Origin: Aphis gossypii
Taxonomy: Eukaryota; Arthropoda; Insecta; Hemiptera; Aphididae
NCBI RefSeq assembly: GCF_020184175.1
Contig: NC_065530.1
Span: 61,357,260-61,421,259, forward strand
DNA length: 64,000 nt
Direction of reading: 5' to 3'
Part shown: positions 24,070-38,000 of the stretch, piece by piece
Numbering within the stretch: the stretch's first letter is position 1
How the letters are laid out: every line of letters starts with the position of its first letter
Notes under the pieces: model-generated
Seen by the model: only the letters and a program-made list of their open reading frames with translations
Told to the model about the DNA's origin: nothing
The model's database searches: none
Program-made: the position numbers and the translations under genes

Positions 24070-24085
24070 GGGGGGGGAGGGGGGT
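24070..24085 (+). other. G-tract, possible G-quadruplex
   Basis: Two runs of G separated by one A and ending GTGACC, in otherwise AT-rich DNA. Two long G runs can in principle fold into a four-stranded structure; it is equally a simple homopolymer patch. Confidence 0.5.
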
Positions 24086-24635
24086 GACCCTAGAATAGAA
24101 ACCGTAATTATTGTTATGATTTTGAAAATCTGCACGCTATTATAGATAAAACTAGGGTTAAGACATTTTAGAAATAAATCACTTACAATACGTGTTAGGT
24201 TTTTTATTTTGTTTTTAAACATTTTTTTAAATATTAAAATAAATTACCCATAGCTATGCAAGATTATAATAAAGAGTACTATACCGAATACCGTAAATCA
24301 ATTGTTTATAGTTTATACAAAATATTATAGAATTAAAAGTTAAACCCTCGTCATATTATATAATAGGTAGATACTCACGAAAAAATACAATGACAATTAA
24401 GTATTCATAACTTTTTATTATCATAACAATCGCGACCATTTCGTAGGTATACCTACACAAAACAGCCGGACGAACCATTTATATGATGTGCAAAAATTAA
24501 CGGCGGTGGACGGCGATTATGTTTATGTTAAAAATAAAAATAAATGCCGAGACAAACAGTACTTAAACATAATTATATTTTATATTATTATTGTGATTGG
24601 TTTTATTGCACCTGCGTCCTGCATACCTACTTAAG

Positions 24636-24781
24636 ACGTCGTATACGGTATAAAACCCATCACGAGGATTGAGCGCACACGCCGCGCCGTCGCCTCCACA
24701 CGGATATTGCATTGCCCGAGTGCAGTGTACACTATTATAATACACGATGTACTTACACACATAATATTATACACAGGAAAG
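24636..24781 (+). CDS. candidate exon; minus strand also open
   Basis: Plus: a pyrimidine-rich acceptor (gcgtcctgcatacctacttaag) is followed by 48 open codons (VVYGIKPITRIERTRRAVAS...) and then donor GAAAG/GTATAAAG. The phases (starts with two bases, ends on a codon) would bridge 22504-22662 to 30585-30684. Minus: the same boundary is a donor (CTTAAGTAG/GTATGCAGG) behind 31 open codons (VHCTRAMQYPCGGDGAACAL...). The two readings exclude each other. The GC-rich core makes open frames cheap. Confidence 0.2.
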
Positions 24782-25059
24782 GTATAAAGTGGTGAACATT
24801 AAACGACGACGTCGACCTAGGTCGGGGGAACGAAAACTAATTATAAAAATATTTCAATAGTCTGTTTACATTTTACACGGTCAAGTATCGAGGTATGTGA
24901 GTAATTTTTTTTTTACATTCGTCCTTTATACACATAATATATAATAACATACACTCATGTATGAATATATATATTTTAAATTACTAAACGTATATACGAT
25001 TTTTCTACCCGCGTTTCATTACCGACTCACGTCATATATACCTATATAATACGCGAGCT

Positions 25060-25500
25060 CTGTTGTCCGGGACCGCTGTGGGGCACGATTTTAATCGTTG
25101 TCAAGATATTAACGCGGTTGAATGAAATTTATTCTCCTCCGCCGCCGCAAACGCACTACTCTAATAATAATAACGATAATAATAATAATAATAATAATAA
25201 TACGTGAACAACGAAACCGACTGATTTACGGGCTCTACTGGCTGCTGTTAACCGCGTGCGTATATTAAAATATATTCGATATATAGTAATATTATATATT
25301 ATTATAGTCGCATTACACGTGTGTACGTACAAATTATAAATTGCTCGGTCGCCCTTGCACCACGATATCGAAGCCCCGAGATATAGGAAAAACAAATTTC
25401 CATCCCCCTCCTCTCTGCAAGTACAATGTAATAGATATAAATAGTAGAGCTCGCGGACGCCCATGACATTATCTGCAGCCGGTATTATGCTAATTTAAGG
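25060..25500. other. GC-richer island, long minus-strand frame
   Basis: On minus, ATG at 25464 opens 102 codons. A strong acceptor (tctattacattgtacttgcag) lies inside, after which all three frames stay open for 26 codons or more. The AAT microsatellite is translated as a Leu run at the end, so the full frame is not credible as a protein. It may contain an exon or be regulatory. Confidence 0.25.
25162..25202. repeat. (AAT)n microsatellite
   Basis: An ATA/AAT trinucleotide run of 41 bases with one CG interruption. Confidence 0.9.
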
Positions 25501-25968
25501 ATTTTTTTCCCGTTCGTTTTATTATATACCTACATCGAGAAAAGCGCAAAATAACACACACACACATACTATAGAAATATTGTAATATACATATTATTAT
25601 GTATGTACGGTTATAATATTATTCATTTATTGTATAATTAAATGTACGCTGATACTCCGGTTGTCGTATATATACATTACATACCTATTTGTGTACTTTA
25701 AATAATCGAAATAATTGTCTTTGCCGGGCGCGTAATATATGTATACATTATTTTTTGTTTTGAATAATAAGCGCGTATACACACTAAATAATATTATATA
25801 ATATATTTAATTGCAGTATGTGTGCATACGCTGCGTACGGATGCCTGTTATGTTAATTCTCGAAAATATATACGTACTCATAAATATATTAGGTATATAT
25901 ATAGGTAGTGCATTCAACTGAATATATTGCGTAAAGGATTTTATTCTTGTTGACACAGTAGTTTTCAG

Positions 25969-26098
25969 AGATGTTACTCTTAATTTCGTCCAAGTTATGC
26001 GCTTACGTGACTTACGTTCATTATTTAAATACGACGTGATGCAGCAGAAAGTAATAATAAGTCAACATATTCGCATACGGCACACAGCCATAGCGTAA
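25969..26098 (+). CDS. candidate last exon, unknown
   Basis: Acceptor ttgttgacacagtagttttcag ends at 25968. One base of a split codon is followed by 42 open codons to TAA. The product begins DVTLNFVQVMRLRDLRSLFK and continues YDVMQQKVIISQHIRIRHTA: charged, with no low-complexity runs. An AATAAA-containing AT run follows directly after the stop. No partner exon ending in phase 2 was identified. Confidence 0.27.
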
Positions 26099-26267
26099 TA
26101 ATAATAATAAATAATATTATGATTGTATTGTTTATTTAATATATAATAAACTTCAGGCGCACAAGAATATTATATGTAATTACAATATTTATGACCGTAT
26201 GTTATATTATTATTTATTATGCATAAATACACTCGCTTACGAATGCAATAATTATGCTTACAATATA

Positions 26268-26360
26268 CAGTGGCGGTCTCAGGAATTTGTAATGGTGGGG
26301 AACGAATAAATATTTATTATTTTAAAAAACCGTCGGGCTACGCCCCCGCACTTTTTCTAT
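26268..26360 (+). mobile_element. probable DNA-transposon end
   Basis: The sequence cagtggcggtctcaggaatt followed by a G-rich patch (atggtgggg) and then ccgtcgggctacgccccc resembles the CAGTGGCGG-type terminal sequences of hAT-like elements and their non-autonomous copies in insect genomes. I could not find the matching inverted end (ccgccactg) within a few kb, so the element may be truncated. Recognition is from general pattern memory, not a search. Confidence 0.35.
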
Positions 26361-26475
26361 TGTAACTTCTATAAATACATAAATAAAAATATTCATCATT
26401 ATCATTATATTAAACCAAATTTATTTTTTCTAAATCTTAAGAATTTGGTCATAATTTAATATTGTTTCTATCCTC

Positions 26476-26494
26476 TTTTTTTTTTTTTTTTTTT
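26476..26494. repeat. poly-T run of 19
   Basis: Nineteen T followed by AG; it also forms a strong acceptor-like tract on the plus strand, but stops follow quickly. It may be the poly-A end of a minus-strand retroposed copy. Confidence 0.7.
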
Positions 26495-26499
26495 AGTTA

Positions 26500-29400
26500 G
26501 CGTTCACATATTTTCATATTTTTCGAATTGTTAACGTTATAGATGTTAATATAAAATGGTTTTTAATATTATTCTGTTTGTTCATCATTATTTTTTGTTA
26601 CCTCAAAATTCAATCCATAACAAAAAGTAAACATACGATAAAAAATGAATTTACATTTCACAATTCAGTCACATTTGTGAGGAATTAAATTATTGAGATT
26701 ACGAGAAATAATCAAATAAACAAAATAAAGGTTACCAATATTATAATATACTAATACATTTTTATTTTTTATTATTTACAAAACATTCACTCTTTTTGCT
26801 GTTAAAATGTTATGAAATTAATGACATCTATCAAACAAACATTACTCATATAATCATAGTAAATTTTACTATACTATACTGGATGATTAGTTTTTTTTTC
26901 ATAAAATAACAGTCATCACAAAAGTTAGTAACCTGAAGGATTACAAAAGAGAAATTTTATGCAAAAAAAAAAATCATATTTAATGATTTTTTCTTAATTT
27001 TTTTTGTTTTCACTTTTTTTTTTTAACTAAAAAATTAAAACTTATTATGCTTTCACTAATAAAACGTAAATAATATAAAAAATAGCAATATCAAATAATA
27101 TATATACAATATATTATATACATTTTTTTTTTGGCGGTAACTTCAAATCTTGCGCAATAATATTTTCAAAGATCTTAACACTTTTTTAGATTATGTTTAC
27201 TTTTTAAATAATTTTTCCCAAAGGAAATATCATGTGAGTATTATATTATTATATCGTTGATGATATATGCTATATTTATTATTGTGTTATATATTTCATA
27301 CTTGAGTATAACTTGAAACTTTTACTCACGAGTTATCACGTGTACAGAAAATAAAACCTTATATTAATATTCTAAGTTATTCAAACAATACTGAAAAACA
27401 ACGCGATTTTCATTGTGCAGATTGATGTAAAAATCAAATAACGATCACTGTCCGATTTAGAATTTTTATATCAAGAGAATAACAAATATCACACATGTAA
27501 GTATATTTATATATGTATACCCATTGTTTGACGGTATAATAAATATCTCGTCAATCTAAAATTTGTCAGAAAGCGTTTCTGCTGTAAATGCTTTCACTGA
27601 ACATTTAAAATGTCATTAGACATTTTGTAAACTTTGTATCGTATTCAAAGCATGTAAGATGCAATACTCGTTATCTGATAATAATTCAAAACTTTTTGAT
27701 TGTTCAACATAATACTTATAAATATCTGTGTATGGATATACAGGAGCTTGTCGTACATATTTGTTCTTTATTTAGTTTTAAATATTGAGCATGTAATATA
27801 TTTTTTATTATTGACTCTCAAAAATGTATTAAAATAATGTAAGTTATGTACAAGTTTGTATGTTTACAAAAGGAGTTTAAGTTTATTTTTATTTCCAAAT
27901 TTCCAGTAGGTACCTATATGTAACATTATAATATTTTTTATTAGGAATATTATAAATTATTTATCATTGTTTTTGTTTGCATGTAATGAAAATATGTTGG
28001 GATACTTTTTGTTAAGATATCAATAAATTATTAACCAATATTACGAAGTTCTGACATTTTTATGACCAATATTAATTTTATTGTATTTAAAGTATTCAAA
28101 TAAATTCAACATCATTGTTCATATTAAATAACTTACATTTTTGCTGCAGAACTCCTTACTAAAAAACTTAAACATTTTAATTATAAATTTATTAAACATT
28201 AAGCATAAAATATAATATTAAATGTACGTTTATGCGAAAAGCGGCGTAGATATACAATATTATAGCAGCTAAAACATAATATTATTAATTATTATACCTA
28301 TATCCGTTAAACTTATGACAAAATAATAATATACTGATCGTAAGATTTTATAGTATACACGCCCCTATTTTGAATTTAGAATTGAAAATCGATTTCCTTA
28401 AAAAGCTTACAATTCATAAAACGTCATTCGTAGGCAATGATAAAATACTTACTTATATTATAAGAATTATACCTCCTACGACTTTGAGTTAACTTCATAT
28501 TCATACAATATGTTGTATATTGTTGTCTATGTTTTACAAAAGTACAACATAGCGAAATATTTGTGTTTAGTAAATCCAATTATTATGTTTATCAACCTTT
28601 TAAAATAAAGTGAATTTTAAAAATTTAAAGGAAAAAACATTATGTTTTCATGTACGATATTTTAATTTTTAAGCAAGTTTTGAGAATTTTGAAATCATAT
28701 ATTTAATATTCTGATTAACTGCTTAAAAATTTGAATATCGTAAAAACGTTATGTTATAAGATTTACCTAGTTGGTTATGTTCTCATCTTTAAATGTAATA
28801 ATAAGTCAATAACATTATCTCTCTCTGTATAATATATAACTATGTAATTCTATTATTAATAGGTTTCTACTCACAACATTGGAATTGCTGAACACAAATC
28901 AACCATGTATTACTCGAATAGAGTACTTCAATGAGAAGTTTTATATTATACAGCTAATAAGAGAATAACCGTGTGACGTAAAGATGATATTGTTCACATA
29001 GTTTGTAAAAACTATAAACAAACCGAATAACTCCACTGGAATGGAACGTGGCTAAATCGTTTAGTATATTTTATTTATCAACCACATAAGTATATGTAAG
29101 CCACATCAATTGCATTTAGTCCTGCCACACTACTGATCATTCGGTTTTATAGATTGTGATGAATACACACTATACGAATACTTTTACACTGCCAACGCAA
29201 TACTCTACAAAATGTACATCTTATACGTGACTTAAAACTTTCAAACTTTATTACAGAGCCTTGTAAAACATACATGTTCAAAGAAATCGCAGTAATTTGA
29301 TAGCAGCGCGGGTACCTATATAATTCGATTTTGAAATAGTACGCGTCTCTGACGGCGTGAACTTGTCATACTTTAGACACAGTGAATATCGACGACACAT

Positions 29401-29500
29401 GAATATTAACACAAACAAATGGACGAATAGATGTAAAGAATTGTCGTCAGACAGCTAGTCGCGAGTGCAATCAAATTGTCTCATATATTAGGACGGAAAT
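26500..29500. other. AT-rich non-coding stretch
   Basis: Very AT-rich. A possible minus start exon with a GTAAGTAT donor (MNMKLTQSRRRYNSYNI) lies near 28457-28507, and a strong plus acceptor near 29254 is followed by only a dozen codons. Nothing is firm enough to call. Confidence 0.45.
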
Positions 29501-30146
29501 CTGCGATCCCACGACAGACCTAACCATTTTTTCGCTGCCGACAATGGTTTAAATATTAAATATGTATACATTATTTAATATATATATAACTACATATCAT
29601 TATATTATCTATATATAAAATGAAGACTCAAAATAAATTACTCACATGGTTTTAAAGTCTATAAACACTATTCTGTCTTATACATAATAGGTAATATACA
29701 TTTTGGCTGTGTTCGAAACGGTTGTGTAATGTGTGCAACATATAGCGATTGCGTTTTGAGACCTCGCACGTTTTTACGGTACGTCGAACGAATGATTTGC
29801 AAAATCAAAAGTAAAATGTAAAAAAAAATATAATAACAATAATAATAAATGTATATTTAATTGATTGAAATTAGCGTTGTGTGCTCACGCATATACGCGT
29901 AAATGCGCACGCACGCGTGTAAATGGCAAACACAGTCGGTCGGCACAGTTGGATTCGTCATAATATTGTTTAATGTACAATCATATATATAAAAGTATAA
30001 GATATTTTATATAGGATGTGGGTCACGTTTGCAGGGCAATAAAAAAATAATTTCCGAATAGAATTTTTCGCGCACGATTGAATTCGATATACTTTTTATT
30101 TCATTTTATTGTTTCTTTTTCTCTCTCTCCTCTCTCATTTACTCTG

Positions 30147-30164
30147 ATGATGATGATGATGATA
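30147..30164. repeat. (GAT)n microsatellite
   Basis: A TGA/GAT trinucleotide run of six units following a CT-rich stretch. Confidence 0.85.
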
Positions 30165-30584
30165 TCTTTGAGTGCAATATGTACTCGTCCACCAAATAAT
30201 ATTTAATTATAAATAAAATGTAACGAAAACGTATATTCATCATAAAAAATATATTGGTAGGTACTTACAATATTTATACACTAAGAAACCCCATGACCAT
30301 TCTAATATTATTATTTTTAATACATCGAACTTATAAGGTGTGGTCTCTGGTTCGTTTTATGTAGTTGGACCAAGCTACGCATACGATATATTTTAAATAT
30401 CACATGTGATATAGTGATACACAATATATATTATTTGTTAGCGCTTGCCTTGATAATTTTTATCCATATACTTTTATACATAAATGAAAACTTATCTATC
30501 AGTCACCTAAGATGATAATAAATCATTTTTAAAGCATTGTATAATATATATTGATATAAAACTATATTTTTCTTTACTAATTAG

Positions 30585-30684
30585 GGTCATACTATTAATG
30601 TATTTGCACCTAAATCGGAAATTTACCGAGTTGATTACTATTTTTTAGAAGATGATCATACCAATTTAACAGCAGCCATTACAA
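30585..30684 (+). CDS. candidate internal exon, unknown protein
   Basis: Strong acceptor (tatttttctttactaattag, ending 30584) and strong donor (CAA then GTAAGTGG). In between, only one of three frames is open, for 33 codons plus one base. It begins GHTINVFAPKSEIYRVDYYF, then LEDDHTNLTAAIT, with a sequon NLT. Composition is mixed and protein-like and the TA runs of the flanks are absent. It starts on a codon boundary and ends with one base. The next downstream candidate at 37921 begins with two bases and would continue it. The family is not recognised; this is the best-bordered single plus-strand exon in the window. Confidence 0.45.
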
Positions 30685-30689
30685 GTAAG

Positions 30690-33600
30690 TGGAGATAATT
30701 AATATCATTGTTTTTATTTATCAATTTTAGAGACCCAAATATAGTATTATAGCCGCAACATAAGAAGAGTTATAGGTAGGTATTTGTTTTTTCAATGCTA
30801 TAATCAAATATCTTTGAAAACATGTACTTAAAATGAGTATTTTAAAAGTTTTTCAATAAATAGTGCATTGAGTAAATTTGATTATGGTATAAAAATTAAA
30901 ATAACATAAATTTACATAATATTCATTGATATTGTTCACCAAGACAAATGATACTGACAATGTACAATGTATATACCTACATATTAAATTTCGTAAATAT
31001 ACAATAATAAAAGAAATGCATACAAGATATTTATATCAAGACATTTAAAATAGATTTATTTTAAACATAACATAGTATAATATTATATTAAATTGCACAG
31101 CATCCAGTAGGTATATTAAATAATTTTATAATGATTTTCATTAATGAGTTAAAATCAATCGTAAATCGTGATGTAACGACTTTATATTTATTATAAATAT
31201 GAACCATATTTTATAGCTCATTAAACCATCATAATATAACGGTCACTTAAAGCTCAACGACTGTATACATTAATATTTTAATTGGATAATATTTCTCTAT
31301 TCCATGAATTTCAGCTTCATACTTTTATAATAAATATATTACGATCTCCGTGACTATATACTCTAAAGAATATTTATATTTTGTGCACATTAATGAACGG
31401 ATGTCTTATGTGCTTATTATATTATTTTTACATCCTATCAACTTTATCGGTTCGAAAGCAACCCAACCAAATCACATTTTATAGGTAAAAATTTATTATT
31501 TACACAGAAAAAACAGTTTTAACGCGTTCTTGTGGATTTTGAAAACTTCTTGAAACATTTTACGCACGTTTTAACCGGATAACCCAAATTCCGTGAAAGT
31601 TTGGTACGAGGAATTTTCAAGTATTCGGTAATCCTATAATATACAAGTTGTAGTATAATCTGTCTACAGACTCGACGGATCTGACGGTGCCCACACTGGT
31701 TCTTTGGCCTTTATTCGCACTTAATATTCGTGTCGGTCGTCACAGCAAAGTAGAATAAAAGCCATTTATTTTCACCGTTTTCTGGTTGGCTATTATGTTG
31801 ATCACTTCTTAGCGAGGAGCAAGAGCAGATGCGAAAATCGTATTAAATATAATATACGCAATACACAATATTTCTTATTATCTAAATAATACGCCATGTA
31901 ATATAACGACTGATACGTGGATCATGCAACCATCAAGCGCATTTTATAATACAATTCAATAGTATGTATACAGTATAAGAATTTAGAAATCTTAAAGTAT
32001 TTTAAACCGTTAATTTTGCTTTCCAAGAAAGACCCATTAGGACCCAGGCGTACAAGATACCGACGAAAATCGATATTATTTGATCATAATATTATAGCTT
32101 ATAATTATTAAAAATATCATAATAAATTATTATAACCACAGTTTGAATCGTTCTAACGAACATCTACATTTTTCCATGAGCGTGGGCTCACTAACATAAT
32201 ATCAATGACGTATTCGAACGATTTCTTCCGATCTGATACATAACGTCCGACCGGGCAAATTGATAATAATAATATAATATCGCGATCGAGTGACATCATA
32301 ACAAACGCATATTAATACAAGACAATCTATATAAGAGAAGAGTTGACGATTTGACATATAATTACCTTAATAATTATTATAACTGCGCATTGTTTTGTCA
32401 CTCAACCGCGAAAGGGCACTATCCGATAATGAAACCCTTGTCATCCATTCAATTATTCGTATGTATATATATATATTAAATAGGGACTGAACGTAAAAGC
32501 TGTACACGTTATAATAATAATATATAGCTGGTATTGGTACTATGTGTATCTGTGTATGAGTGAGCGTATCGGCATTTTTTGTACTTACTAGCAACGTGAC
32601 AAAATTAATTGAAAACAATAACTAGGCCACAGTTCGATTTATTAGTCGTGGAAATAATTGTACAAACGTTTCATAGAAATAATTACTGTGCGAGTTTAAA
32701 TCGAAAGAAATTAAAAAAAATCCCGCTCATACGCGTATTTGTATCGTATTCAATTATATTATTATTTTTTTTTTTTTTATGTTGCACCGTATATAATTAA
32801 TTTATATATTTTATAATTATAATTATTTTTATTTTCCGTTTCGTGTCGGTACTACGTGCAACGTTGCTACCGTGCACTAACAATCCAACCGTACATTATA
32901 TTTTATATAAACGAGTAAATGAGTGTTCAGAAAAAAAAACAAACATTTTGATGATAGCATTGAATAACTATCGTTCGTTAAGATATTATAAAAATGTCTA
33001 ACCCATAATTAGATTATCTAAAAACTGATTTTCCCCCAACTTCTAGTAGATGTGCATACATGAGATGAATGACTTTTTATGATGTTATGATTAGTTTCGA
33101 CATTATTAAAACTATATATAGGTAAATCTACTTTATATATCATCGTAATACCTATATTAAATACATATATAGTATTATGTGTATACAAATATTCTTTTAA
33201 GACTAACATTTTTTATTTAAATTTACGATGGTTTTCAATCATTCATACGTGTAAGTAGGTACCTATATTGAATTATATATGATTTATATAATTTCACGAG
33301 TAAATTGACTACGCCTTCTTCTCTGATATACTCAATATTGACATCTCAAATGTGTACTAATGTAGAATGATAAGACGTTTTTGAATACATTTATGAACAG
33401 AACTCACTCTATTAACTCACTCCGTTTTCCATTTACGCCTATCCTTAATAATCTTCTTATCTAAGGCGATTACAACTAGTTCACCTCCCTAATGCCGTGT
33501 GTATAAAATAACTTATGCACACAGGGCGTAAACGTAAAATTATTTTTGATCATGATAAATAAAAATAAAAATGATAATTAATTAGATGATTGGTACGTAA

Positions 33601-35500
33601 TGCTTTGAAAACATAACGACTTTGTACGAAACTTTACATTAAAATATTCTCATAAAATATCGATCATCAAAAAAAAAAAGATTTTTTTTATCCTTGTTGC
33701 ATATACTTGCGTATAAGTATATAACCTATGATCGTTGATCATAGTATATGCTATCAAATGAATCTAATTGATGCGATGTACAAATTATATTATCAGATTG
33801 TACGGTGATTTTAATGATCGCCAATTAGTAATAATATTTTGTTTGATAATTATTCATGCGTAGGTATCTTATATTATACACCTTCCTATAACGTCCTAAC
33901 GTCAATACTATCTTCACACGGCGTCGAAGATTGATATTTTTAATTAAATCCACAGTTAGTCGAATGTCATCATTAATTTAATCATTGTAATACGTGAAAC
34001 ATACCGAGATGCTGTGGTTCCAAATCCGATGATTCATCTGCATAAACTATGGCTACTACCTGATTATTCTTCGACGTCGGCAAGCCCTGATCTTTCTCAT
34101 AATATCCAGTATTGGTTTTTTTTTTCTTTCCCAAACGGGTTGAACGTATCGTCTTGTTAAATATTTACGATTAGTTTAAATACTCGTAATAATATTATGT
34201 TCGTTGTGGTACCCATTATACCTGCCTGTTATAGGTATGGACAAAGGTTCATAGGCACACACTGAGACAAAAACATTTTTCACTGGCGGCGTAATAATTA
34301 TATTCCAAAGCAGCTAGGACACCACGCACACAATATAAATTACACGAATAGATTACACGGGAAATGTTCAGAAGGCTTAATAGGTAAATTAGTTTCAGTT
34401 TTGATAGATACATTTATTAATATTTAATACACGTGGCGGTTGAATATAATATGACGTTAAGAACGTTTTTGGAAACCGTAAATCAAACGTTGTAACACAT
34501 CGGATTTAGATTAATTAATATCCATGATTCAGATAATAATATATTATTTCACGAAGTCCGCGGGGAGGTGAACGATATCATTTTTATTATTCCTTTGGTG
34601 TTTCTTGAAAATATTTTTAATGAATATAAAATAAACATGTGTTCAACTTTGAAAAATATATATTAATATTTATTAACCGCATAGGACGTGAGTAACGTGT
34701 ATAAAAATAATATTATGCTTTGCACATATTATATAAAATATGTATTAAAATAATTGTATGGCCATATACTTATACTATGAGAGATGTATTACCTACATGA
34801 AATATTATATGGTATTCAATCATGACAATTTACCGTAATGCACACTCGACTTAAGGCATGTCGTGTAATTTTCGTTTGATATTAAAATCAATGTTTCTAT
34901 ATAATTATAAATATACCTACACTATAATGTTGTGTAAATACGTTCGTATGAGAATATTATTATTATTTGTAAAAGTGTAAAATAATAATAATAATAATAA
35001 TAGCATGTGATTCATAAAATATGATGTTTCGTCTATTGAAATAACTGCGTGCACTAATAAAAACGTTCCACACATTTTATCGTGCTCACACATGCAATAT
35101 ACCGTTGTTTGTATACTTTTTTCATAATAATATTAAGACGTATTTATTAATTCTGATTTCGTTGAGAAGTATGAATTTAATCAATCACTCATAATACATA
35201 TTATACCTACGGATATAAGTGTAGTTATTCCACGTATCGGTGCAGGTTTTTGCTATTTAATAATATTATGCTTGTTGCAATAAGTTATTATAGAACATAA
35301 GACTCTATTTATTTGTGATTAAAAAACGATTAAATATTATAGTCCTTAAATATTTCATTTTTTTCAAATTCGTATAATTTGTTGAACCGAAACAACTCAT
35401 CTACGGGTATGACAATGTCCTCTTAAAATTGCAAAACTCATTTACATCGTGAGATTTAAGATTTTTGGGATTTCACGTTCGAAAAGTACTGAAACGCGAA
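30690..35500. other. AT-rich non-coding stretch, possibly intronic
   Basis: Mostly low-complexity AT DNA. A minus-strand piece near 33425-33497 (acceptor, then GGELVVIALDKKIIKDRRKW, donor GTGAGT) is short but coding-like. A near-perfect inverted repeat of about 10 bases lies at 33500-33525. Microsatellite AAT runs occur at 34980-35005. No gene can be called. Confidence 0.4.
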
Positions 35501-36119
35501 AAAATATTTTTGCTCTTAATATATTATTATTTGCGTTATAGGTAAGTATCGTGTTCTGCGACTAGGCCGAATTGCACGATTTTGGAATATAATAGGCAGT
35601 ATAATGTGGTTTAATATAAATAATATAATGCACGATCGGATAACGCGTACTAGTGCCGTCCGCACATTTAACCATAATAATTCAGTGCGTATTACATACC
35701 TACGCGATAGTATAATATGTTACAGCGTTATACAATACGCGTGATGCATATTAGAATGCATATAATATTATGATCGACGAGATTTAACGATCGACTAACA
35801 CGCTGCATTCTCGCCGTATGATATAATATAATATCGCGCACACGAACGACATGACCGACGCCATGCAGTCATATTAATATTTATTGTACTTATAAATATT
35901 AGGCCTTCGTACACGGGTACCGAAGTAATCGTAATAATAATATTCGAATAATTGATAACGGTCATTTGTCTGTACGAGTATACTTGGTTGCGAAACTCAT
36001 CAAAATGTCTCTTTGTGTTTCTGCAGGTACAACTGAAATAAAACTGCATCATAACTATTATACGCCATAAACGTAATATTATTTTTACAGCACACTGCAG
36101 TTTACTGTACGTATTTTAT

Positions 36120-37060
36120 TTTGTCACATTCACGGCTCCATCTGGCGACTTTCCATCATAACCTCTCGATCTCACATGCAGCAGGACGTCACATCGCACC
36201 CGGAACCCACACCGTAATGTATACACGTACACATTTCGTCCTTGCAGAACCCAATGTCGCTTTTTTACCCTGCACGGCGTTATATAACATGTTATGTGTG
36301 TATAATACGCATATAACCTTATAATATTATTCACGCGTCTGCAGCGGCATATCGTCGTGCATCGACCCACGATGCACCCCCTCACCCGACACCGCCAGAC
36401 CGTTCCACATTTCGACTCTCCGGCAAGCACCTATATAGGTTACCCATTATATCTAGCTGCGACGAAAGCCCCGAGTGTCGTATTTTATTAGCGTACATTA
36501 CATATTATTATTATTACATACACCGCGGGCCGCGCGCACATAATATCGTACGGGATAATAATATTATTATAATAATATAATATAGTGTGTACCTATTAGA
36601 CATCGTCCAAACATTATTGCCGGATCGTACGTCGTATCTACCACGCTGGTCACACAAGTCATTGTAAATTTCAACGTGTGTGCGTGTGTGTAATGTGCGC
36701 GCGTATCCACCTCCACGGGTTGGTCGCTAAATTTGCATAAAATTGTAATACGTACGGATTACGCGCCGTATTATCCGACTTCCTCTCGCCTCCGCGCACC
36801 GTCGCCGCCGCCATATTATATTATACTACCTGTATGCCTCTACCCCCGCCGACCCCGAAATCGTGTACTCAATAATAATAATAATCCGATACAGTCGGTG
36901 GGTCGTGACAACGCGAACTCGAGTTTTAAATATGATATATATCGCGCGGGCGACGGCCGCCGCCGCCGCCGTGTGCGTTACGAAATATTATTGCCGTGTG
37001 GATCGCTGGTATATTCAATATAATAATAATATACACCGTCAGTGATATAGATGGCCGGAC
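36120..37060. other. GC/CpG-richer islands
   Basis: Two patches (about 36120-36480 and 36700-37000) with raised CpG, a GCC run at 36955-36971 and open frames of 60-104 codons on both strands. No consensus splice site with a coding-like partner was found. Promoter or enhancer DNA is the simplest reading. Confidence 0.35.
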
Positions 37061-37920
37061 AAAATACTATGTTGTCCTCCCTTCTGAAACGGTATTATGA
37101 AGTACAACCAAAACACGTGTGATTCATCAAGTATATTATGATATTTATGCACCCCCATTTTTTTTTCTCTAAGGAAAAAATTATTCAAATTTTGATGTTT
37201 TTAATTTTTAATGAACGCGTTTGTACTTAAGCCCATAATCAAATATTCAAGACGTTTTTACTTTTTAGCCAATTAAGGAGTGTACCCGTATACAAAATCT
37301 TTTATTTTAATTTTCAACAACTATAGAAACTTCCTTTTTACTGTAAATTGCTAAGCGGATTATTTTTTTTTTAATTTATATAAGTATATATTATATAAAT
37401 CAAAATTCGAACAAGTAATTTCTGAATATTGTCAAACTTTATGTACTTAACAAGGATAATAATTATAGTCTACCATATAATAGGTTTAAACTGAAAGATA
37501 TAGAAGTTATAATGATTTTGAGATTATAGCAATTAATATTAATATACTTACCTATAAGCATTTTTAATTGTAAAGATTAATATAGTATACTGGTGCTAGT
37601 GACTAGATTAAAATATTACATAATTATTTTGTATTTGACTCATCTAAATTCGTTATCAAGGATTCTCATCCTTAATTCATAAAGTTTAATAACTTAAAAA
37701 CTGTTCATTCGAATTTTGATTTAGAAGCATAAAACAAATACATCTACTCTGTTTAATAACAACTCACAATAAAACAGGTTGGATTTATTTTGAAAAAAAA
37801 AGTATAATTGGTTAAATACATATTTAAAAATTCCAAAAATAAGAATTTAAATGAATGCATAATTTAAGAATAAAAATTGGTTGAGCATGCTAATACCTTG
37901 TATAATATACTATATTTTAG

Positions 37921-38000
37921 CACCGGTAGATGCAAACGTATACTGGCCCAATGTTATAAAATATTATTTTAAATGTATAACTCATTATTGCTATTGTTAA
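37921..38000 (+). CDS. candidate exon following 30585-30684
   Basis: Acceptor tataatatactatattttag ends at 37920. Two bases (CA) complete a split codon, then 25 codons are open to TAA: PVDANVYWPNVIKYYFKCIT.... The phase matches the end of 30585-30684, giving ...AITTPVDANV.... Another donor (GGCG/GTAAGTTTG) follows at 38027 but is not reachable in this frame. It is short and so could be chance. Confidence 0.2.
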
